DNA of 64,000 bases from Acorus gramineus. Taxonomy: Eukaryota > Streptophyta > Magnoliopsida > Acorales > Acoraceae. The stretch covers positions 28,355,311 to 28,419,310 of the forward strand of contig CM060849.1 in NCBI GenBank assembly GCA_030737835.1. Reading direction: 5' to 3'. The notes under the pieces are model-generated. The model was not told where the DNA came from and made no database searches. It was given only the letters and a program-made list of their open reading frames with translations. Shown one piece after another: positions 34,473-44,200 of this stretch; within the stretch, counting starts at the first letter, position 1, and the number at the start of each line of letters is the position of its first letter. The position numbers were made by a program, and so were the translations under genes.

Positions 34473-35459
34473 CAGTGGCGTAGCCAAGATTTATGTTCAG
34501 TGGGGGCAGACAATAAGAAGATGGAGATTGATATGTTCAGTCTCCTGTGTAGCTTTGTGTGTTATCCTCATTGGGTTTTTTTTTTTTTTTTTAAATATAT
34601 ATATATATATATATACTCACCTATTGATCAAATACATACTGTTATAAAAATTGAAATAAATATATATACTGATGTATTTGTTTAGAAAAAAATGAAAAAA
34701 ATTGCATCCCATACACTAATAAAAATTATACACCGTGATAAAGCAGTGTAGGCACAGTATATACTGTCTTATTGTAGTGTATCAGTGTATGAGGCTGTAA
34801 AATAAACTAAAAGTGTCTCAACGCTCTAAGAAAATTTTGTTATAGGGATTTGAGAAAAAATATTGAAGTTAAAAAATGAAACAAAAACCAACTAAAAAAA
34901 TGAATGAGTAAAAAATAAATAAAAGCAACTCTTTTAATTCTCACAAAATATATGGGATTAATTTTTAAAAAGACAACTTAAGATTAAAAAAATATATATA
35001 TAACCATGTATAAACACTGTCGCACGCCATACTCACACATCCTAAAGGAAATATAACATTAAAATTCATCATTTGATACTCATTCTATGTATATTTTATT
35101 TTTCTTAATGAATTATAAAGAGTTCATCTGGATTGATTATCTATCGACTATCAAGATACAAAAAATAATATGATGTTATCATATTTTGCATCTCTAAAAA
35201 GAGAATAAACAAAAATCAATAAAAAAAAATAACATTATTTAAACTTTGACAAAGAAAAGAGATTTGAGATAATTACATGTCATTAATGGGCCCATGCATA
35301 GAAGAGAGTTGGACTAGTTGTGGGGAATGGTGTGGGGGCATATATTATATACATTTGTTAATTTCTATTACAAACATAAGTGACAACAGGGTAGAAAAGC
35401 TTAAAAAATTTTGAGTGGGGGCAGCTGCCCCCAGTGGGCCTAAGCTGGCTCCGCCCCTG
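34473..35459. mobile_element. Non-autonomous hAT element nested in the CACTA element
   Basis: Termini CAGTGGCGTAGCCAAG and, inverted, CAGGGGCGGAGCCAGC fit hAT ends. Perfect 8-bp direct repeats ACTCTATC flank it (34465-34472 and 35460-35467). The 987-bp interior has no transposase and contains a (TA)n tract near 34594-34616. A GGGGGCAGCTGCCCCC palindrome lies close to the right end. Confidence 0.88.
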
Positions 35460-36731
35460 ACTCTATCTTTTAATGATAGATTTGATGAAGAATGAATGAG
35501 ACTACTATAAGTGGACAAACCTTATCAATTTGCTTCACAAATCTTTCCCGAAATTAAATGTAATTTAAAACCCGAAATCAACCAAATCACGCTGAGTCAA
35601 GAGAAAAAAGAGGTATGTGGTGACAAAAATGACCTACCTGGGAAAATCCAAGGATAAAGTAATAAATTACTGCACCATAATAGAAAAATTGAAACACAAT
35701 CATATTAATGTTTCACATATCAATCAAAAATAATTATTTTATCTAACATAATAAAATCTGTTTGGAGGAGCTCTTGATTTCTTCCAATCTTAAAAAATGT
35801 CAATGCAAAGAAGAAGGTGACTTAGAGAGAAGGATTTGAAGAGGTGAAAACTGGATATGATGGAGAAAAAAAAGGAAAATAAAAACGTGATCCCATCGTG
35901 TTAGTTTTGTCTTCTCAAACTGTTACTTTTACTATGTAATTTATTGTTACGGTTTTAAAGCGTTACTTTAAGATCATATAGTAACAATTTTGTGTCAAAC
36001 TGTTACCATAAATATTTCACAGGCATCAAATTCTCCCCGCTAAAGACTTCTTAGACTAACTTTCCATATTTGGCAACAGTTTAAAATTAAATGTTACTAT
36101 AAATTATGTATAGTAATAGTTTTTTAAAACCATCACAATAAAAATTGTCACCGTAGAGCTGTTTTTTTATAGTAATCATACAGTGTTTTCATTTGTTATT
36201 ATGCTTTGACCTAGTGTTGACTAAGCTTGACTTTGATGTCATCCTTGTTTTCCTTATTCGTGGAATATCTGGGTTACTTACTGAGCATCTTTCGCTCATT
36301 TTATTCTATTTTTCCTATTTTTGCAGAATAGAGGCGGGGGTTTTTGGGCGTTGACTTTGTCTTCTTTTGGGGGTCACGTCCAGTTGGTGATAGGTACATA
36401 TATATAGATGTGGATATTGTTGATGTTTTGGATCTGTATATGATTATTTTGATAGAGATTGGTCTAGTAAACCATGCCTATGTTAAAATGCTTTGTATAT
36501 ATGGATGACTGTATATGAAGTGTGTTAGATGCTCTGTTGACTGATTAAACTTTCTTGGGTGAGTTTATATAGGTGATTATATATATCTTGATGATTATAT
36601 GTTATCCCAGGGTTGTTATTAGATGAAATTATATATGGTGGTTATTTTGATGTTTTTTTTTAAAATATATGGTGAGTTTTGAGACACGTGACGTGTTCGT
36701 GCCGGTATTTTTAGGCTCGGGCCGTCACAGT

Positions 36732-36743
36732 TGGTATCAGAGC
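36732..36743 (+). other. Primer-binding site (initiator tRNA-Met)
   Basis: TGGTATCAGAGC, the complement of the 3' end of plant initiator tRNA-Met, sits 2 bases after the LTR end, as in most plant LTR retrotransposons. Confidence 0.8.
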
Positions 36744-36978
36744 TTAGGTAACGTGCACGTGTCGATGGTTTGGGACACGGGCCGTCACAGTGGACCCACA
36801 TATTTTTTGAGTGGAATAACCTAGGATAACTTTTAATTCCAGTGGTTGATTGCAATCCATATACCAGTTTATTATTGTATACTTTATCAAGGGTTATCCG
36901 GGGTTTCCAAACACCCTCTATCCCTTATCCGAGATTATATGGGGGTTTATTCCAAAAAAAAATGGGGGCTAAACCTTA

Positions 36979-37325
36979 AGCCCCCGTTTGGATATAGAAT
37001 ATGACTTATTCTTAGGTATACAATTATTCTTGCATAAGTGAGTATAAATAAGGATAAAGTGATTTTGTGTTTGGTTGTGTTTTGAATTATTCTCGTTGGT
37101 AAACGTAAGAATAAATTTTTTGATGTTACGGTAAAATGTGAATAAAGTATGGATAAGGATTTATAAAAGGTAAAAATAATAATAGTTGATTTGACATGTA
37201 ATTTATTAAAAATGATGACATTTGATTTGATAGTGAACTATATATTCTTTAGGTGAAATAACCTGGAATAATTTGATTTTATTCTCAGTTCAAAATGATT
37301 ATCCAGAGTTATACCAGTTTATCGG
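36979..37325. mobile_element. Tourist-like MITE, copy E, right end lost
   Basis: Starts AAGCCCCCGTTTGGATATAG after TTA and matches the split copy D over about 300 bp ('TATTCTCGTTGGTAAACGTAAG', 'GTGAATAAAGTATGGATAAG'). The right terminal inverted repeat is not found; similarity fades near 37325, about 200 bp upstream of the MMS21 start codon. Confidence 0.7.
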
Positions 37326-37532
37326 AGAATTTCTTAAGCAGTGATATTTTAGTTTTCTAAACAAGTTAAAATATCTGCTCCAGTCAATATCACTTTATTA
37401 TTGGGTTAATTCCCTGTTTTTCGAATCCCCTTCCCCGGTAGCCGCATTTCCCGCCACCAAAAGTTCCGCCATTGTCTCTCTAAAACCCTCCTCCGCCCCA
37501 AAAGGAAGCCCAAAGCAGAAGACGAAAAAATC

Positions 37533-39778
37533 ATGGCTTCGACGTCCGCTCCACGCACCTCCGCATCTGATCGGATCAAAACCGCCACTTCCACGCTCTA
37601 CGCCGACAACCAATCCCTCATCGCCGTAATTAAACCCTAACCCTAATTTTTCCTCTCTTTTGTTTCCATGGTGTTGAAACTTCTGGTTTCAGGAGATCCG
37701 GAAGGCGATGATCATGATCAAAGGTGTCGCCGTGGATCTGGAGAGGGACAACCAGTCCGAAATGGTACTCCCCCAAAACCCTAACCCTAGTTTTTTTTTT
37801 TTTTTAAATGAATCGTTCCTCTGTAGATACATATGTCGATTCTTTCTTCAGGTGCGGGAGTTGGAGAGTTCCGTTGCCGAGCTCCTCGAGTCGTCCGATG
37901 AGTGCACCCATTTTTCCACCGCGATTCATTCTCTCGGTGATTCTTATCGCCCAAGCGAACAGGTTCTTCTTCATGTCTGTCTGTTTTTTGTGTTTTGATT
38001 AAATTATGATCGATCTGAAAGGGTTTTTGATAGGGGATTTGGGGATTTTTTAATTCAGTTGACGGATTTCAAGAAGGTTTTGGAGAATGAGGTCGTCAAG
38101 CTGAAGGGGCAATCTCCTTGGCAACCGCAGAGCCACCCGCTCTTCAGGCAGTTTAGAGAGGCTGTGTGGGTACGTTGTGAAATCTCTTTCTGTTTCATTA
38201 TTTGTTTGTTGAGAACTTGAGATTGTGATGTTTGGGTAGGGTTGTTTTATGTTGTGCGTTGTGAGGTTGCATAAGGGGATTGATTGTTGTTCTATTCAGG
38301 AGTGATATTGTTGCACTACAGAATCTTGTTGTTTGATGAAATATGAGGATTTGTTTAGTGTCAACTGTCAAATGAAAATATATGTAGTGATTCTCGAAGT
38401 GGTTTATCATCATTGTGTCTTAAATCCAGCTATTGTGAATTTGAGTGTTTGAGCTTAGTTGGGTCACCTCGCTAGTGTGTGTGATTCTTTGTCCTCTTTG
38501 TTATTGAAATGGTACTTACAGTGCCAGTGCCAGGACAATATCATGTAGAAAAGCTGTGCTTAGCATGTAGGAGTGGAATTTTAATTCGTGATAAGTTGTA
38601 GTTCAGTGTGTAGGAGTGGCATGTGCTCTTCATGTTTGGTGCAAGGATCAGCAGTTAATTATATGTTTGCAAAGGCATCAAGTGTGCATCGTAAGAACTA
38701 AGAAAGAGGGAAGGAATGAGAATTTAATAGAATTCGGATATGTGAGATACGCGTGGAGGGATGAGGAGACAGAAAAGAATTGTGATGAAAGAGAGCTACT
38801 AATGGCCAATTCTAAATACCAAAATAAATGCCCCAGTTTCTTTGTCCTACAGGCATGCATGAGTAGCTTTGCATAGGTCTGCATATGATGTTTTGGTTGA
38901 GTAGCTTTGCATAAGTCTGCATAGTGATTGATACTCATGTAATGTTAGATGCTCAAATATCCATTTGAATGTCTGCAAATAATGACATTTATATATGGTT
39001 ACCCTCTGCAGAATGTTCACCATGCGGGTCAACCAATGCCAGGTGAAGAGCAGGAGGATATTGTAATGACCAGTACTCAGACCAACCTTTTGAATATAAC
39101 TTGCCCATTGACGGGAAAGCCTGTCACTGAATTGCAAGATCCAGTGCGCTGGTAAGATCATCAGATATCCTTTAATGACACTGTATCTGCTTGTGGACTG
39201 ACTAGTGTATTTAAAATCATTGCTTGCATAAACCTGTTGCACAGTTACTGTGAATTAGATTCGTAAATGTCACTTAGGGCTTTTACAAAGTAACAATGAA
39301 TGACCTCCGTAAAGTAGCTTATTGTCAATGCAACAAAGAAGCTCCAAATGAAGTTGTTCATACTGATTTCCTGACTCTGGATAATATATCTAGTGCTGAG
39401 AAAATTGAGATGGATAAATGTTTAAGTGATTTTGTTCAAAGTAAACATGACACTCTGTATGTTGAATTCATGCTCAGCATGGACTGCAAGCACATCTACG
39501 AAAAGAAGGCAATCATGCACTACATTAAAACCAAGAGACCACAACCTCAATGCCCGGTAGCGGGTACTTCCTCTTGCCATTTGTTTCATCTCTTTCAGCA
39601 TGGATTTGCTACTACTCTGCTAACCTTTTTTTTTTCCTTAGGCTGTCCGAAGGTGCTACAAGCAGAACGGGTTTCCTGCGACCCTCTCTTGCAGATTGAA
39701 ATAGATGAGATGCGGTCGAGGAGTGAATCTGGAAGGACTGAAATGGTAGAGGACTGCACTGGGATTGACGATGACTGA
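37533..39778 (+). CDS. MMS21: SUMO E3 ligase MMS21/HPY2 (NSE2 subunit of SMC5/6)
   Basis: Seven exons: 37533-37625, 37693-37764, 37852-37962, 38059-38169, 39012-39151, 39478-39563 and 39642-39778, all with GT/AG borders, giving 249 residues, the same length as I recall for the Arabidopsis protein. The N-terminal half is helical ('TDFKKVLENEVVKLK', 'FRQFREAVWNVHHAG') and binds SMC5. The SP-RING is C-terminal: 'ITCPLTGKPV' (C160), 'CMDCKHIYEKKAI' (C179, H181) and 'CPVAGCPKVLQ' (C201, C206), so the zinc and catalytic positions are present. MMS21 sumoylates targets in the nucleus during DNA repair and keeps root meristem cells from entering endocycles. The tail is acidic. Teloboxes lie in introns 1 and 2. 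Intron 4 is the longest (842 bp). The downstream neighbour on the same strand is ERIL1. Confidence 0.95.
37632..37646 (+). promoter_or_regulatory. Telobox motif in MMS21 intron 1
   Basis: AAACCCTAACCCTAA, 6 bp after the donor site. A second copy (AAACCCTAACCC, 37776-37787) sits just after the donor of intron 2. Teloboxes near starts are known in plants to bind TRB/telomere-repeat-binding factors and are enriched in genes of dividing cells. Confidence 0.45.
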
Positions 39779-40440
39779 TACACTTCTCTAATGACTGCTT
39801 ACTTATGTGTGATCATGGGTGGGTTTACAGCTTTTAGGCTTTTGTCTGGCAGCTCATTTGTGTGATAACCTGAATAGTAATACTGTGGTATTACTCTGTA
39901 ATATTTAAATATGTATGTTGCCTGTGTATGACAATTGTTTTTCGTGGCAATGAATCATCCAGTGTTGCCAATCAATGAGATTGTGGTGACAAATTTTTTC
40001 TTTGAACAAGTAGTGGAACTCAATGTCGTCCTAATTCGTGTGAATGCATTCTCTATTCGTTCAGGAATAAACAATCAACCAAGAATAGATATTAGGAAAT
40101 AAGTCTCAACTTTTAATCATTTGGTTGCAAAAATATTTAGATTAAGGTATGTTTATTTTCATTTGTGAGCTGATACACTCAATTATTCTCGTGGTTCCCA
40201 ATTTTGTCATACTGTGTACACTAGGTTAGACTAATATATACTCTATTAAAAAATAAAAAAGTATACATACAATTGAGTATATACTTTATTCATTTTCATT
40301 GTAAGCATGCATATTTCATTCAATAAATATTTACATATTTGGAAGAAAAATTTAAAACAAGTTGGAGACCATATAATGACTGTGGGAATGACTGATGTTC
40401 ACATTTTTCTTTCAATTATACTAGAAAAGATATTATGTCA
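39779..40440. other. MMS21 3' flank
   Basis: Expected 3' UTR (to perhaps 39960, where several AT-rich near-polyadenylation words occur). No gene seen. Confidence 0.4.
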
Positions 40441-40975
40441 TTTAATCCCACGTATGGGGTGTGATATTAGGTTATTCGCTCCCGATAGCTATATTGGGAT
40501 AAATAACAATCCAGGCTGAATAAACAACTTTTTGTTTGATTGTCTTTTTTGTTATTCTCATTGGAAAATGTAAAAATGACTTTTTTATTGTTTGGTTCAC
40601 CTTAGATATAGTGATGATAAATGGTTGATAAGGGATGAATAAGAGTTTATGATTTTTTAAATGACAATTATACCCCCTGAGAATAGTGTGAGAGATATAT
40701 GATTGATTTGATAGGTGTAACAGTTTTTGGAATCTGTGTGAGTCTGTTAGGTGAGATAAATTTTTTAAAATGACAGAGAAGGGTATTTTTATTCATTGGC
40801 ATAGATAAGCCTTAATAAGCAATTCCAACATTTCCTTAGAATAGTTATTAGGCCTTATCCTAGCTTATCCAGACATAACTATCGAGGTTTATTCTATCAA
40901 AATAAACAACTTTTTTTAACTATTCTCATTTATTCTTCATTATTCTTGTCTTATGTTCCACGCCATAGGGGGGTT
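40441..40975. mobile_element. MITE family 'CCCCGTATGG', copy C
   Basis: Starts TTAATCCCACGTATGGGGTG and ends CGCCATAGGGGGGTTA, with TTA at both ends. Nearly identical in order and words to copy B (27465-28020), the reverse of copy A. It sits between MMS21 and ERIL1, about 290 bp upstream of the ERIL1 start codon. Confidence 0.8.
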
Positions 40976-41261
40976 AGATATTCTCTTCACTTATCTCTTT
41001 TTTTTTATTTTGTTGCAAACATTTCTGTACTTGCCTCTGATCAAGTATATACTCGGTTAGGTTAGTATATATAAATTAAAAAATAATATATATATTTAAT
41101 TCATTTGTATATGTACTTATGATTACGTAAGTATATACACATTTGGATTTTGGAAAATTAAAAACATGTTACATGAATGAAGGAATAGCTGTCCAGTATT
41201 TCTATTCAACTTTATGATATATATATTCTCATCGCCACGTCACATACACTCCCGCGAATCC

Positions 41262-44200
41262 ATGCCTCCATCTCTGTCGCTTCTCTCCCGCCTCTCTCTC
41301 CCGCCAAAGGCGTCCTCTAGGGTTTCTCTCCACCACCACTTCCCCTTCGTGTACTCCATGATCTCCTCCCCACGTAGCCTCTCCGTCTCCGCTTCCATCC
41401 CCGCCGTTGATTCCCCGGACTCTCCCCCGGTTGAAGCCGAAGCCGTCCTGAACCCTCCGATCGGGAATGGACGGACTGGGCGGTGGAGGCCGATGTGCCT
41501 TTACCACACCCACGGAAAATGCACTAGGGTAAGCGAATCTCCTGTTATCTAGCTTTAATTGAAAGTTTCGATGGATTACAATTTTTTTTTTTTTTTATTG
41601 AACTGTTTGTGAATTCAAGTCTTCTTGTAGTTGAATGATTCGTTTCACGTTGAGAGATTCAATCACGACATAGCGTCGGACCTTCGTGTGGACGGATTTG
41701 TGGAGAGTCGCTTGGTCCCGCAGAATTTGGATTATCTGTTGGTCCTTGACTTGGAGGGGAAGGTTGAGATCCTTGAATTCCCTGTTGTGATGATTGATGC
41801 CAGGACCATGAGTTTTGCTGGTTCTTTCCATAGGTGAATCTGATACTTTATCAAAATTTTAATTACATTTTGTATGGTCTAGAGATATTAGAATGGATGT
41901 GGTTCTGAAATCATACATTGAAGTATCATAATGGGGGTTGGAAATGAATGAAACCATTTATGCTTATAACTGAACTAAGGCTGAAGGGTGCATGATAGGG
42001 TTGATGTGATTGAGCACAATCAAGAATATGATGGCCTAATGAGAATTATAAAGCCTCTAGACCTTTGGAAAACATGCTATAGAGATGTTGATCTTGTTCC
42101 TTGACTTGGTTGTTTGACGACCGAAAAAGACCGTGAATGGATTGTATTATTTTAGGAACAGGTTATTGTTTTGGTTAAATTAACCCATTCTTAACTTCCC
42201 CTATTGCCTAGAGAAGTCTTTGTTAGGTCAGAAATCTGGTGGGTGGGTCAATGACATAGCATTGCATTTTAGTTTTTGTTTCTCAAAGTTAGGAAAAGAC
42301 ACCAGAGTATCAGTAGACGCTAGTCTAATCAATTTGTGTTTAAATGATCCCATACCTTTCGTGATTTCTAGTAGTAGTTGCTGTATTATAACAGATATGA
42401 TAATTTGCACTATTTAGCACTTAACATTAAGCTCATAAACATGTTGGTAAGTGATCATATGGGTGCTTACTGCTTTTTAAGGGTCCATTTTGAGGTAACT
42501 AATTTCCAATATGTATCTTGATATTTAGTTAACCTTGGTAAGCTGCTTGAAATTTGTTTGAGACTTTGAAACTATTGAGGGTGGATCACTTTTCAATAAA
42601 TAAGTTATACTAAAATGGAAAAAAAAAAATCATTAAAAAAAGTTATATTAAAATGGTGATCGATTAACTTTCACATTTCTTATGGCATTCATAAAGCTAG
42701 GGGAGAACGACTTTTATGTGCACACTTTTCATAATTCTTTATTGTTTGGATAGAAATATGAGATCATTTGGACAGCTTGAGACTCTTCTTAGATTACTTC
42801 ACTTTCATTAAATTTTCACATAGATTTTGCTCATGGTGTTTGGTAACTCTGTCTACCTTGGAAATTTCCAGGTTTGTGAGGCCTGTCCGGATGAGTGAGA
42901 AGAGGATAAATGAATATGTTGAAGGAAAATATGGACGGATGGGAGTTGATGGGTATATTACGAATTCTTCTTTCCATTTACACATGATTTTGATTGTGAT
43001 ATATTGTATTATTTCTATGCACGTGGATTTAGATATGTTGTTTTCTGTGCAAAAATTGTCATATAGAATGATGTCCACCAATGTAAACTTCTTTTTTATT
43101 TAAAAATATTCACCATGTTTGCATGTTCTGTTGTATTTGTAACAATCAATCAGTTTAACGTGTTTCAAGTATATTTTTTGTTTACATAATTGTTTCCATG
43201 GGGTTTTGGAATTTAATCACTATGCTATTGGTATCACATGATTTTCTTGTTGTGTCAACTTTGGTCTTACCACTTTCTTTACAATGAATTTTTTAATCAA
43301 ATGCATCACTTCAAATCAATATCCCGACTGTTGCTATTGAATATAACGAAATGCTGAGGCCCCTAAATGTGAATTTGACGTGATTAGGAAAAACATTGAA
43401 GAAATTTTGCATCCAAATTTTTAGTAAACAATTTCCTGCACTATGTAGTCTTTGGATTGCCTCTTCAAAATGGCCTTCTTGGAAATGTGTCAAGAGTAAT
43501 CAAAAGGGGTAAGATTATGGCAGAGCCACTCTTAGCTAAAAATATTTTTCTTGTTTGGCAATTGGCACCCAAAGAGTGTAATGTAGTATGAGCTTTGGAA
43601 GGGGTTATTTAACATAATTTTGTATCTTGATTACTTGGTTCCTATCATATTAAGGAGTTGCACTGACTCATTACATCTTTAGATTGATGAACTTAATTAA
43701 TTTTTGAATTTGAGGTGCACTTCAATGTCTTAGATGAACCATACAAACCTTTTGACTTAATGAAAGAGTTATCTTCCAAGTGTGTGGTATATATGCGTTA
43801 TCCCTCTTTGGTAAAAGTTCAGCTGCCCAACATGAATTCATAAGACCATATTCAATCAAAGAGGGAATTTCATGAGTGCCTAGATGCATGTGTGTGCTTC
43901 TAAAGGGAAAAATCTTCTCTTTGTGTGGGCTGATTAATTTCTTGATTACATGTGAGTGTGTAAAAGACATAAATTATTGAAAAGGAAAACTATGAATGGT
44001 TAATTTACATAGGTTGTATTTGGTGGTAATTATACAAAAGAGATAGGAGAGGACCAGGCAGGGTCTATCAAAGAATGTTTAGGAGTAATTTTTAAACATA
44101 AGAAACAGTACATCTTCTGTTATGTAATCTTGATATGTTCACCATGACTGCACCTTTAAGGATTGAATAGATCACTGTCATCAGTATTTATAAATAAGTA

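Larger units (their letters stand above)
30880..36174 (-). mobile_element. Non-autonomous CACTA (En/Spm) transposon inserted in the LTR
   Basis: The left terminus is CACTACAAGAAAAG, the classical CACTA end. The right terminus, reversed, is TACTATAAAAAAACAG, a worn version. Flanking trinucleotides are CTC and ATC, nearly a 3-bp TSD. Both ends carry dense subterminal repeats of GTAACGGTTT/AACCGTTAC (30900-31230 and 35930-36170), the transposase-binding array expected of CACTA elements. It retains two accessory reading frames but no TNPD-type transposase (Transposase_21), so it is non-autonomous. It has itself received a hAT element and a TA-flanked MITE. Confidence 0.85.
28817..36789 (+). mobile_element. 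Deleted LTR retrotransposon (one long LTR plus remnant), Ty3/Gypsy-like
   Basis: The LTR begins TGTAATAGCCCGAACCC (28817) and ends GGGCCGTCACA (36729); without the CACTA insert it is about 2.6 kb. A primer-binding site follows directly (36732-36743). Only about 45 bp later a second sequence with the LTR's own end (GGGCCGTCACA, 36779-36789) closes the element. So the whole internal region and nearly all of the 3' LTR were lost. Flanks GTGAA (28812-28816) and GTGGA (36790-36794) are a 4/5-match TSD inside the split MITE. TGTAATAGCCCGAACC-type ends are common in plant Gypsy LTRs; the superfamily is inferred, since no pol is left. Confidence 0.65.
28557..36914. mobile_element. Tourist-like MITE, copy D, split by an 8-kb insertion
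   Basis: The left half (28557-28816, starting GCCCCTGTTGGG) and the right half (36795-36914, ending near TTTCCAAACACC) together match the family at 36979-37325 and 10146-10505. The break falls exactly where the other copies read 'GATAGTGAACTATATATTC': the left side stops at AGTGAA and the right side resumes at GTGGACCCACATATT. The inserted material is the LTR element at 28817-36789. Confidence 0.7.

Noticed and set aside
39296..39477. Independent small gene in MMS21 intron 5
   Set aside because: The frame flows straight into MMS21 exon 6 and has no own promoter or family match; more likely chance openness, kept only as a possible retained-intron product.
41229..41513. Minus-strand 94-codon frame
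   Set aside because: Antisense shadow of ERIL1 exon 1 (transit-peptide-like region).
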